Below, piece by piece: positions 1 through 7,352 of a stretch of DNA of 12,663 nt. Position numbers and translations under genes: made by a program. This DNA is from CAZVFE01 sp964626405 (GTDB lineage Bacteria > Bacteroidota > Bacteroidia > Cytophagales > Spirosomataceae): contig CAZVFE010000050.1 of assembly GCA_964626405.1 (NCBI GenBank), positions 1 through 12,663 of the forward strand, in the 5' to 3' direction. Numbering within the stretch: the stretch's first letter is position 1; each line of letters starts with the position of its first letter. The notes under the pieces are model-generated. The model was given only the letters and a program-made list of their open reading frames with translations, ran no database searches and was not told the DNA's origin.

Positions 1-28
1 TTCACTCTTCACTCTTCACTCTTCACTC
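1..28. repeat. Tandem repeat, 4 perfect copies of a 7-bp unit (TTCACTC)
   Basis: Four head-to-tail copies of TTCACTC fill the first 28 bases and end 2 bases before the atpA stop codon. The array begins at the window edge, so its true length is unknown. It lies in the 3' flank of atpA; read on the atpA strand the unit is GAGTGAA. No function can be read from it. It is probably a slippage-prone intergenic microsatellite. Confidence 0.85.
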
Positions 29-30
29 AA

Positions 31-1605
31 TTAATACTTAGAAGCTACTTCTGCTCCTACTTTCTTTAATGTTTCAATAATCGCATCATCATATTTGCCT
101 TTTGCTATTTGAGCTAATGTATCAGCATGCGATGCCTTTAAAACAGAAATATAATCTTTTTCAAATTCTCTAACTTTTTCTACTGGCACTTTATCCAATC
201 CTCCAACTGTTGATAAGAAAATCATTGCTACTTGCTCTTCAACTCTTTGTGGACTAAATTGAGGTTGCTTCAACATTTCAAGGTTTCTTCTACCTCTATC
301 AATGGTTAATTTAGTAGATGCATCTAAATCTGAACCAAATTTAGCAAAGGCCTCTAATTCTCTAAATTGTGCTTGATCTAATTTAAGCGTACCAGCCACC
401 TTTTTCATTGGCTTAATTTGTGCATTTCCTCCTACACGCGATACTGAAATACCTACGTTGATAGCAGGACGAATACCAGAGTTGAATAAATTCGTCTCTA
501 AGAAGATCTGTCCATCCGTAATTGAAATTACGTTAGTTGGAATATATGCCGAAACGTCTCCTGCTTGAGTTTCAATAATAGGAAGTGCCGTTAAAGATCC
601 TCCTCCTTTTACTTTTCCCTTTAAAGATTCTGGTAAATCATTCATTTGAGAAGCAATCTCATCGGATGAATTTACCTTAGCAGCTCTTTCTAATAATCTT
701 GAGTGTAAATAGAATACATCACCTGGGTATGCTTCACGTCCTGGTGGACGTCTTAATAATAAGGATACCTCTCTATAGGCAACAGCTTGTTTAGATAAAT
801 CATCATAAACAACTAATGCTGGTCTACCTGTATCTCTGAAATATTCTCCAATAGCAGCACCAGTAAATGGAGCATAGAATTGCATTGGAGCTGGGTCAGA
901 AGCTGATGCTGATACAATTACTGTATAATCCATCGCTCCAGCTTTTCTTAATACTTGCTCTACCTGCTTAATTGTAGACGCTTTTTGTCCAATAGCCACA
1001 TAAATACAGTATACTGGCTCCCCTCTATCATAAAATTCTCTTTGGTTAATGATCGCATCAATACAAACAGCAGTTTTACCTGTCTGGCGGTCTCCAATCA
1101 CTAATTCTCTTTGTCCTCTACCAATTGGAATCATAGCATCAATAGCTTTGATACCCGTTTGCATCGGCTCTGTTACAGGCTCTCTAAATACAACACCAGG
1201 AGCTTTACGCTCTAAAGGCATTTCGAATAATTCTCCTTCAATCGGTCCGTTTCCATCTATAGGCTGACCTAAAGTATTTACAACCCTACCTAAAATTCCT
1301 TCACCTACTTCTACTGAAGCAATTAAATTGGTTCTTTTTACTGTATCACCTTCCTTGATATCTTTCGAATCTCCCAATAATACCGCTCCAACATTATCCT
1401 CTTCTAAGTTTAATGCTAATGCTTTTAGGCCGTTTTCAAATTCAATTAACTCCCCAGCTTGAACATTGGATAAACCATAAATTCTTGCTACACCATCACC
1501 AATTTGTAATACGGTGCCTATTTCTTCTAATTCTGCCTGTGTTTTAGCGTTTGATAGTTGTTCACGAAGGATCGCTGATACCTCATCCGGTCTAACTGAT
1601 GCCAT
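31..1605 (-). CDS. atpA: F1Fo ATP synthase, F1 subunit alpha
   Basis: This is the non-catalytic nucleotide-binding subunit of the F1 head (alpha3beta3 ring) of the inner-membrane ATP synthase. The product has 524 residues and is full length. The beta-barrel N-domain covers about residues 25-95. The P-loop GDRQTGKT is at 171-178, the Walker B region ALVVYDDLSKQA at 263-274, the alpha/beta family signature PAINVGISVS at 380-389, and the Arg-finger segment SRVGGNAQ follows with R390. Relative to E. coli, there is an insertion of about 20 residues around 311-333, between the conserved LERAAK and GGGSLTALPIIETQAGD segments; from memory this is usual in Bacteroidota alpha subunits. The ATG at 1605 fits the family N-terminus. 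The gene is transcribed toward the left edge, where atpG would be expected outside the window. The divergent neighbour is a prolyl isomerase rather than atpH, so atpA begins its own transcription unit here. Confidence 0.98.
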   Translation of the reverse strand: MASVRPDEVSAILREQLSNAKTQAELEEIGTVLQIGDGVARIYGLSNVQAGELIEFENGLKALALNLEEDNVGAVLLGDSKDIKEGDTVKRTNLIASVEVGEGILGRVVNTLGQPIDGNGPIEGELFEMPLERKAPGVVFREPVTEPMQTGIKAIDAMIPIGRGQRELVIGDRQTGKTAVCIDAIINQREFYDRGEPVYCIYVAIGQKASTIKQVEQVLRKAGAMDYTVIVSASASDPAPMQFYAPFTGAAIGEYFRDTGRPALVVYDDLSKQAVAYREVSLLLRRPPGREAYPGDVFYLHSRLLERAAKVNSSDEIASQMNDLPESLKGKVKGGGSLTALPIIETQAGDVSAYIPTNVISITDGQIFLETNLFNSGIRPAINVGISVSRVGGNAQIKPMKKVAGTLKLDQAQFRELEAFAKFGSDLDASTKLTIDRGRRNLEMLKQPQFSPQRVEEQVAMIFLSTVGGLDKVPVEKVREFEKDYISVLKASHADTLAQIAKGKYDDAIIETLKKVGAEVASKY

Positions 1606-1654
1606 ATTTTAAAAATTATAATTTATAGTGCTGTAAAAAATATTTTTTCGGGTG

Positions 1655-1662
1655 CAAAAATA
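1655..1662 (-). promoter_or_regulatory. Probable atpA promoter, Bacteroidota -7 element
   Basis: On the minus strand this reads TATTTTTG, an exact match to the Bacteroidota -7 consensus TAnnTTTG, 49 bases upstream of the atpA ATG. I see no clear TTG (-33) at the expected 17-21 base spacing, so support rests on the -7 element and its position. Confidence 0.55.
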
Positions 1663-1727
1663 GACATGAAATTTGAATATTCCTAACTTAATTTTTGTTA
1701 ATATATTCTTTTGCCTAATAAAATTTA

Positions 1728-1735
1728 TTAATTTG
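1728..1735 (+). promoter_or_regulatory. Possible promoter of the FKBP-prc operon
   Basis: TTAATTTG has one mismatch to TAnnTTTG and lies 27 bases upstream of the chosen start at 1763. A TTG at 1711-1713 could be the -33 element, but the 14-base spacer is short. The intergenic region between the divergent atpA and FKBP starts (1606-1762) has no other recognisable feature. Confidence 0.35.
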
Positions 1736-1762
1736 CGTTTCTTAATTAAATTCAATTTTTAT

Positions 1763-2473
1763 ATGAAAAACAAAACAACAAAAATCCTAACCCTGTCCGC
1801 TAGTTTAATGATATCTGCTGGCCTATCAGGACAATCCAATCTGTCCAATTCAAACTTATCAAATCAAAAAGATTCATTATCTTATTCCTTTGGTGTTTTG
1901 ATGGGCTCTAATTTTGTTCAACAAGGCGTTGAATTAAATCCTGATCTAGTCTCTAAAGGTTTATTAGATGCTTTAGGTAATAAAACTCCTTTATTAGAAC
2001 CTGAGAAATGTCAGGAAATTGTCTCTAGTTTCTTTGAACAATTACAAAGGCAAGCTCAAGCTGCAAATGAAGCGGTTGCCCAAGAAAATAAAATGAAAGG
2101 AGAAAAATTCCTAGAAGAAAATAAAACTAAGGAAGGTGTAAAAGTAACCTCATCTGGACTACAATACAAAATTTTGCAAGAAGGCAATGACCAAAAACCA
2201 ACTGCAGATAGTACGGTTTCTGTCCATTACCGAGGTACTTTATTAGATGGTACAGAATTTGATTCTTCCTTCAAAAGAGGAGAACCAGTTAAATTTAAAC
2301 TTTCACAAGTAATTCCAGGTTGGACAGAGGGTGTTCAATTGATGGGAATTGGCGCGAAATACATTTTTTACGTACCTTCGAATTTAGCTTATGCTGAAAG
2401 AGGTGCTGGAAACGTTATTCCTTCAAATGCAACTTTAATTTTTGAAGTCGAACTTTTAGATATTGAAAAATAA
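1763..2473 (+). CDS. Periplasmic FKBP-type peptidyl-prolyl cis-trans isomerase (Mip/FkpA-like)
   Basis: This enzyme isomerises X-Pro bonds and probably acts as a folding chaperone in the periplasm. The start chosen is the ATG at 1763 (236 residues). The reading frame is open upstream to 1673, but the extra 30 residues are hydrophobic, poorly family-like, and encoded across the probable promoter. From 1763 the protein opens with a lysine-rich stretch and a hydrophobic segment (residues about 8-21), a likely signal peptide with no lipobox. An FKBP_N-type helical region follows (about 38-125, LSYSFGVLMGSN), then the FKBP catalytic domain (about 133-234). The FKBP pocket residues are all present: Y155, F166, D167, F178, V183, I184, W187, Y210 and F227. 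The S41 protease gene begins 2 bases after the stop, so the two are almost certainly co-transcribed. Confidence 0.93.
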   Translation: MKNKTTKILTLSASLMISAGLSGQSNLSNSNLSNQKDSLSYSFGVLMGSNFVQQGVELNPDLVSKGLLDALGNKTPLLEPEKCQEIVSSFFEQLQRQAQAANEAVAQENKMKGEKFLEENKTKEGVKVTSSGLQYKILQEGNDQKPTADSTVSVHYRGTLLDGTEFDSSFKRGEPVKFKLSQVIPGWTEGVQLMGIGAKYIFYVPSNLAYAERGAGNVIPSNATLIFEVELLDIEK

Positions 2474-2475
2474 TT

Positions 2476-4572
2476 ATGAAAAAGTATATCCCATTATTAT
2501 TACCCTTGAGTTTTTTTATTGCAGCCTTTATTCATGCTGAAGGAAATCAGGAAAATGCTGCTTCACAAAAATTCCCTTTTGCTACAGAAGATTTACAACC
2601 AAATCTCGATCAAGCAAAAGTAGAAAATTTAATTGTGGGATTATTAACCAATTATCACTACAAGAAAGTGGATCTAAACGATTCACTTTCCTCAGTGATT
2701 TTTGATAATCTTTTGGACGATTTCGATCCAAATAAAACTTTTTATATTCAATCCGATATCGATGAATTTGAAAATTATCGATACAAAGTTGATGATTTTT
2801 TGAAATTAGGAGATTTATCTCTTCCTTATTATATGTACAATCGATTCCATAATCGATCAGAGGAAAGGTTTAATTATATCAAAACCCAACTAACCCAAAT
2901 GCCAGATTTCTCAATTGATGAATCCTATTCACCAGATAGAGAGGAAGCTCCCTTTGCGAAATCAACGCAGGAATTAGATGATTTCTGGAGAAAAGAATTA
3001 AAAAGAATTTTATTGGATGAAAAGATTTCTGGTTTAGCAGATTCTACCATCCTTAAAAATATTACCAATAGATATAATAGAACTGAAAAATACTTAAATA
3101 AAACCAATTCAGATGATGTATTTCAAATGGTGATGAATGCATTTACCAATGCCATTGATCCTCATACGAATTATATGAATCCCAAAAATGCGAATGAATT
3201 TAATAAGGATATGTCCCAGGCTTTTGATGGTATCGGGGCTTCACTTCGTTTAGAAGGAGATTATATCACAATTAAAGAATTAATTCCTGGTGGTCCTGCC
3301 TTTAGAGGGGGAGATTTGAAACCTGAGGATCGCATCGTTGGTGTTGCACAAGGTGAAAATGGAGAATATGTTGATGTAGTAGGCTGGTTTACGGATGATG
3401 TAGTTCAAATTATTAGGGGGGAAAGAGGAACTATGGTTCGCTTAAAAATACTTTCTGCAAAAGTAGCCCCAGGAACGCTTCCACATGAAGTGAAAATTAT
3501 TCGTGAAAAAATAAAAATAGAAGAGCAAACTGCAAAATCTGATATTTTAGAATATAAGGATGAAAATGGTAGCCATCAAATCGGAGTAATTACCCTGCCA
3601 ATGTTTTACAGAGATTTTGATGCCGCTAGAAAAGATGAAAAAGACTTTAATTCAACCACAAAAGATGTTGAAAAATACCTAAATGAATACAAAGAAAAAG
3701 GTGTAGATGGAGTTATAATCGACTTGAGAAATAATGGTGGAGGTTCGTTGACTGAGGCTATTGAATTAACCGGTTTATTTATTCCCCAGGGTCCTGTTGT
3801 TCAAAGAAAACAATCTGACGGGAATATTTCTGCCGAATATGATAGAGATCAAAGGGTAGTCTATTCTGGCCCATTAGCGGTACTGACAAACGGTTTCTCA
3901 GCATCAGCATCTGAAATTTTCGCTGGAGCAATTCAAGATTATAAAAGAGGAATTATTGTGGGTGGACAAACTTATGGAAAGGGGACAGTACAATCTGTAG
4001 TGAATCTTGATAATTATATTAAATCGTCAAAATCCTCAGGAATCCTAAAATTGACACTTGAAAAATTCTATCGAGTAACAGGGAGTTCAACCCAAAGAAA
4101 GGGAGTGATGCCAGATTTTAAAATGCCTTCTTCTTATTCTGCTGAAGAATTTGGGGAAGATTCTCAAAAATCTGCCCTTCCATGGGATCAAATTCCAAGT
4201 TCCAATTTTACCCCAACTAATACGATCAATAATGAAATTATGTCGTCCTTATCAAATCAATTTAAAAAAGATTTGATGAATGATGAGAAAATTTTAGAAT
4301 TGAAGGATGAAATTGAGAAATGGAAGGAAAGAAGAGCCAAAAATTTAGTCTCCCTAAATTATGAGGTTAGAAAAAAAGAAATAGAGGATCAGAAAAATGA
4401 TTCAGACTTAAACGAGGAGGAAAAAGCTGAAAAAGAAGCGGATAAAAAATTAGATGAAAAAGCCCTTGCTCATAAACGTCTTTCCGAGGATATTTTTATT
4501 ATAGAGTCTCAAAGATTATTGTCTGAGTGGATTAATATTTCAAAGGAAGAAAAATTAGTTATTCGTAAATAA
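2476..4572 (+). CDS. prc: Carboxy-terminal processing protease, S41A family (Prc/Tsp-like)
   Basis: This is a periplasmic tail-specific serine protease that trims or degrades envelope proteins from their C-termini. It has 698 residues, the length of the long Prc/Tsp class. Residues 1-22 form a signal peptide. The N-terminal Tsp helical domain covers about 35-235, PDZ about 246-327 (starting at the GIGASL segment), the S41 core about 365-550, and the charged C-terminal Tsp domain about 560-695. The Ser/Lys catalytic pair is visible: S477 in GFSASASE and K502 in TYGKGTVQ, with D488 at the E. coli Prc spacing (11 and 25 residues from Ser). The segment FYRVTGSSTQRKGVMPD is a strong family hallmark. 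Residues 600-670 are very rich in Lys and Glu and probably helical, as in relatives. The gene follows the FKBP isomerase after 2 bases, forming a periplasmic quality-control pair. Confidence 0.96.
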   Translation: MKKYIPLLLPLSFFIAAFIHAEGNQENAASQKFPFATEDLQPNLDQAKVENLIVGLLTNYHYKKVDLNDSLSSVIFDNLLDDFDPNKTFYIQSDIDEFENYRYKVDDFLKLGDLSLPYYMYNRFHNRSEERFNYIKTQLTQMPDFSIDESYSPDREEAPFAKSTQELDDFWRKELKRILLDEKISGLADSTILKNITNRYNRTEKYLNKTNSDDVFQMVMNAFTNAIDPHTNYMNPKNANEFNKDMSQAFDGIGASLRLEGDYITIKELIPGGPAFRGGDLKPEDRIVGVAQGENGEYVDVVGWFTDDVVQIIRGERGTMVRLKILSAKVAPGTLPHEVKIIREKIKIEEQTAKSDILEYKDENGSHQIGVITLPMFYRDFDAARKDEKDFNSTTKDVEKYLNEYKEKGVDGVIIDLRNNGGGSLTEAIELTGLFIPQGPVVQRKQSDGNISAEYDRDQRVVYSGPLAVLTNGFSASASEIFAGAIQDYKRGIIVGGQTYGKGTVQSVVNLDNYIKSSKSSGILKLTLEKFYRVTGSSTQRKGVMPDFKMPSSYSAEEFGEDSQKSALPWDQIPSSNFTPTNTINNEIMSSLSNQFKKDLMNDEKILELKDEIEKWKERRAKNLVSLNYEVRKKEIEDQKNDSDLNEEEKAEKEADKKLDEKALAHKRLSEDIFIIESQRLLSEWINISKEEKLVIRK

Positions 4573-4581
4573 TTTACAGGG

Positions 4582-4598
4582 ATTTCCCTAAAGGAAAT
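4582..4598 (+). other. Small inverted repeat between prc and the phosphatase gene
   Basis: ATTTCC and GGAAAT form a perfect 6-bp stem around a 5-base loop, 9 bases after the prc stop codon. No run of T follows, so it is not a canonical intrinsic terminator. It could be a weak transcript-end or processing hairpin, or chance in AT-rich DNA. Confidence 0.3.
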
Positions 4599-4631
4599 TA
4601 GAAGAAAATAATTGTTGTTAAATATTTGATA

Positions 4632-5414
4632 ATGCGAATTTCAAAGGATATAAAAAATAAAATAATTGAAATCGGAGATTGGATGTTTGAACAACAATCG
4701 AAAATTCAATCTGATCAAATAATTTTGAAGGGGAAAAATGATTTGGTTTCTTATGTAGATAGGGAATCCGAAAAGAAATTGAAAATCATTTTGAACCAGG
4801 CATTTCCAGAGGCAGAAATAATAGGAGAGGAAACTAATACCGGTTTTGATCATATTGATAATGGATATTATTGGGTTGTTGATCCCTTGGATGGTACAAC
4901 TAATTTTTTACACCATCTTCCAATTTATGCAATTTCAATTGGTTTAGTGAAAGATAAACAACCGATATTAGGGATTATTTATGATCCCTCAAGAAAAGAA
5001 TTTTTTTATGCTGAAAAAGGGAAAGGTGCTTTTTTAAATGATGAAAGAATTCATACCTCCAATGAACCTTCCATTTCCAATTCCTTATTTGCTACAGGAT
5101 TTCCCTACTATGATTTTAAAGATTTAGATAAGTATATTGAGTTTCTCAAACATCTAATGAAAAATTCCCACGGCTTAAGAAGAATGGGAGCTGCGGCAAT
5201 TGATTTGGCTTGGGTAGCAGCAGGAAGATTCGAAGGCTTTTTTGAATTCAACCTAAAACCTTGGGATGTTTGCGCCGGTAAAATATTGGTTGAAGAAGCA
5301 GGAGGAAAGGTTACGAACTTTTCGGGGAACGAGGATGTTGTGTTTAAAGGAGAAATCATTGCAGCTGGTAAAGTTTTCCCTGATTTTTTAAAAGATTTGC
5401 AAAAATTTTGGTAA
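4632..5414 (+). CDS. Inositol monophosphatase family protein (SuhB/IMPase-like)
   Basis: This is a Mg-dependent, Li-sensitive-type sugar or inositol phosphatase fold, probably cytoplasmic. The start chosen is the ATG at 4632 (260 residues); an in-frame TTG two codons earlier is less likely. The metal-binding motifs are intact: GEE at 65-67, the DPLDGTTNF motif at 84-92 (D84, D87 and T89 as ligands), and the C-terminal WDVCAG motif with D212 followed by EEAGG. The length is typical of IMPase/SuhB. The exact substrate (inositol-1-phosphate, another sugar phosphate, or PAP as in CysQ) cannot be told from sequence alone; the motif spacing looks more like IMPase than CysQ. The gene begins 59 bases after prc, and the small Cys-rich gene follows after 12 bases, so it may head the next operon or be part of a long one. 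Confidence 0.93.
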   Translation: MRISKDIKNKIIEIGDWMFEQQSKIQSDQIILKGKNDLVSYVDRESEKKLKIILNQAFPEAEIIGEETNTGFDHIDNGYYWVVDPLDGTTNFLHHLPIYAISIGLVKDKQPILGIIYDPSRKEFFYAEKGKGAFLNDERIHTSNEPSISNSLFATGFPYYDFKDLDKYIEFLKHLMKNSHGLRRMGAAAIDLAWVAAGRFEGFFEFNLKPWDVCAGKILVEEAGGKVTNFSGNEDVVFKGEIIAAGKVFPDFLKDLQKFW

Positions 5415-5426
5415 GTTCGCTGAATT

Positions 5427-5585
5427 ATGGAGCAATTAATTATTTTTTCTGTTTTTGCTATTTCTGTGATCTATCTTGGTTCATTAGTCTATAAAAGTTT
5501 TTTTGGAAAAAACGCCGGACAATGTGCAAAGGGATGTGGAGGTGCATGTTCTAATATTAATCATAAAATTACAGAAAACTCCTAA
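5427..5585 (+). CDS. Small Cys-rich membrane protein, FeoB-associated type
   Basis: A 52-residue gene lies in the space between the phosphatase and ABC transporter genes. The product begins MEQLIIFSVFAISVIYLGSL, giving one transmembrane segment over about residues 4-22. A short basic stretch (YKSFFGKNAG) follows, then a cytosolic-type Cys cluster C33-x3-C37-x3-C41 in a Gly/Ala/Lys context (CAKGCGGAC). This matches the FeoB-associated Cys-rich membrane protein family (small proteins often encoded beside the ferrous-iron transporter feoB). No feoB is visible in the window. The reading is supported by tight packing: 12 bases after the phosphatase stop, and a TAATG overlap in which its stop shares a base with the next gene's start. 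The cysteines suggest metal or Fe-S binding. Family assignment is from pattern memory; the role is inference. Confidence 0.8.
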   Translation: MEQLIIFSVFAISVIYLGSLVYKSFFGKNAGQCAKGCGGACSNINHKITENS

Positions 5586-7339
5586 TGTCTAAAGAAAGCG
5601 GTAAAATTGTTGATTGGCAAATATTTAAACGAATTTATGGATTTCTAGGTCCTTATAAATTGCGTTTCTGGTCTTTAGTTTCCCTGATTCTTTTAGTAGC
5701 TTGTATTGCCCCTCTCAATCCCCTTTTAATTCGCTATACAATAGATAATTATATCAAAGTAGATCAATTAGATAATCTTAGAAATATGTTTATTCTAATG
5801 ATTTTCGCTCTAATTATTCAGACTTTATTTAATTTTCTAACATCCTATATGGCGGGTACACTCGGACAGCAAGTTATTAAGGATATTCGTGTAAAACTTT
5901 ATAATAAACTTGTTCGATTAAAACTTTCCTTTTTTGATCATACACCCATAGGAACTTTAGTAACCCGTACTGTTTCAGATATAGAGACCTTGAATGAAGT
6001 TTTTTCACAAGGACTTGCCTCAATAGCAGGAGATATACTTCAATTAATAATCATTATTGTGGTCATGTTTTACACAGATTGGAGATTAACCCTCATTATT
6101 TTGGCAACTATACCATTCATGGTATTTTCGACTTATGTATTTAAAGAAAGTATTAAAAAATCTTTTAATGAGGTTAGAACGGCTGTGGCGAATTTAAATG
6201 CATTTACCCAAGAACATATCACAGGAATGATGATTGTTCAATTATTTAATTCAGAAAAAAGAGAATATCAACGATTCAAGGCAATCAACGATAATCATCG
6301 AAAGGCAAATATCAAGGGCATTATGGCCTATTCTATTTATTTCCCTGTTGCCGATGTTATTTCTGCGGTTGCCATTGGTTTAATTGTTTGGACTACATCC
6401 ATTTATATATTAAAAGGGCAACAAACTGCAGGTACACTTACAGCTTTCATCATGTTTATCAACTTGTTTTTTAGACCGATAAGAATGCTTGCAGACCGTT
6501 TTAATACCCTTCAAATGGGAATAGTTTCTGCCTCAAGAATTTTTACCCTTTTGGATTCTGAAGAATATATTCAGAATGATGGAAAAATAATTTCAGAAAA
6601 TTTTGAAGGAAATATTCAAGTTAAAAATATAAGATTTGCTTATAATGAACCTGAATATGTAGTGAAAAATGTAAGTTTTGATGTAGAAAAAGGTAAAAAA
6701 ATAGCTATTGTTGGAGCTACTGGAGCAGGTAAATCCTCTATTATTGGTTTAGTTTCCAGAATGTACGATCCTCAAGAAGGAGAAATTCTTTTTGATGGGA
6801 TTCCCCTTAAAGATTATGAATTAACCTCAATTCGTAATCAATTGGCAGTTGTTTTGCAGGATGTATTTTTATTTTCTAATTCCATTGCCTATAATATTCA
6901 TTTAGGAGATGAAAATATTCTACAAAAAGATATTGAAAATGCAGCCAAAGCTGTAGGAATACATAAATTCATCCTTTCATTACCGGGTGGTTATGACCAT
7001 GTGGTCTCTGAACGTGGAGCTTCTATTTCCGTAGGGCAGCGACAATTGATTTCATTTGTTCGTGCTTTGGTAAGAAATCCCAAATTAATCATTTTAGACG
7101 AGGCTACATCTTCTGTGGATTCAGAATCTGAAAAAATGATTCAAAATGCTATTCAAACTTTATTAGAAGGAAGAACAGCAATTGTAATCGCTCATAGACT
7201 TTCTACTATTAAAAATGCAGATACCATTTTGGTAATGGATAAAGGGGAAATAAAGGAGAGAGGAAGCCATGATGAATTACTCTTACAAAATGGTTTGTAT
7301 AAACAATTATACGAACTACAGTTTACTAAAGAAATTTAA
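5585..7339 (+). CDS. ABC transporter, fused permease and ATPase (multidrug/lipid exporter type)
   Basis: This is a half-transporter exporter (584 residues) with an N-terminal six-helix membrane domain (about residues 20-320) and a C-terminal nucleotide-binding domain (about 343-580), acting as a dimer in the inner membrane. The ATPase motifs are complete: Walker A GATGAGKSS at 377-385, Q-loop Q425, Walker B LIILDE at 501-506 with catalytic E506, D-loop SSVD at 509-512 and switch H537. The signature is ISVGQ (481-485) rather than LSGGQ; LSVGQ-like forms are known in the MdlA/MdlB and YheH/YheI group, so it should be active. It could be a homodimer like MsbA; no partner half-transporter is adjacent. 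The substrate cannot be predicted. The ATG overlaps the stop of the upstream 52-residue gene by one base, which points to translational coupling. Confidence 0.95.
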   Translation: MSKESGKIVDWQIFKRIYGFLGPYKLRFWSLVSLILLVACIAPLNPLLIRYTIDNYIKVDQLDNLRNMFILMIFALIIQTLFNFLTSYMAGTLGQQVIKDIRVKLYNKLVRLKLSFFDHTPIGTLVTRTVSDIETLNEVFSQGLASIAGDILQLIIIIVVMFYTDWRLTLIILATIPFMVFSTYVFKESIKKSFNEVRTAVANLNAFTQEHITGMMIVQLFNSEKREYQRFKAINDNHRKANIKGIMAYSIYFPVADVISAVAIGLIVWTTSIYILKGQQTAGTLTAFIMFINLFFRPIRMLADRFNTLQMGIVSASRIFTLLDSEEYIQNDGKIISENFEGNIQVKNIRFAYNEPEYVVKNVSFDVEKGKKIAIVGATGAGKSSIIGLVSRMYDPQEGEILFDGIPLKDYELTSIRNQLAVVLQDVFLFSNSIAYNIHLGDENILQKDIENAAKAVGIHKFILSLPGGYDHVVSERGASISVGQRQLISFVRALVRNPKLIILDEATSSVDSESEKMIQNAIQTLLEGRTAIVIAHRLSTIKNADTILVMDKGEIKERGSHDELLLQNGLYKQLYELQFTKEI

Positions 7340-7340
7340 T

Positions 7341-7348
7341 TAATTTTG
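7341..7348 (+). promoter_or_regulatory. Probable bamD promoter, -7 element very close to the start codon
   Basis: TAATTTTG matches TAnnTTTG exactly and ends 4 bases before the bamD ATG at 7353. If used, transcription would start at or beside the ATG, giving a leaderless or nearly leaderless mRNA. No TTG at -33 spacing is evident. bamD may also be read through from the ABC gene, 13 bases upstream. Confidence 0.5.
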
Positions 7349-7352
7349 CAAA

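Noticed and set aside
1..28. The heptamer array as a CRISPR or attachment site
   Set aside because: The units are 7 bp with no spacers and no cas, integrase or tRNA gene nearby.
1049..1267. Open frames opposite or inside atpA, prc, the phosphatase, tilS and the OstA-like gene
   Set aside because: They lie wholly within strongly supported genes and have no family-like features; they are antisense or out-of-frame shadows.
1673..1762. A 30-residue N-terminal extension of the FKBP protein
   Set aside because: It would put the start inside the promoter region and precede a clear signal peptide; the ATG at 1763 fits the family.
4275..4485. The Lys/Glu-rich tail of the S41 protease as a fused foreign domain
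   Set aside because: A charged helical C-terminal domain is normal in long Prc/Tsp proteases.
7025..7039. ISVGQ in place of LSGGQ as a sign of a degenerate ABC ATPase
   Set aside because: All other ATPase residues, including the catalytic Glu and switch His, are intact, and similar signatures occur in active MdlA/YheH-type exporters.
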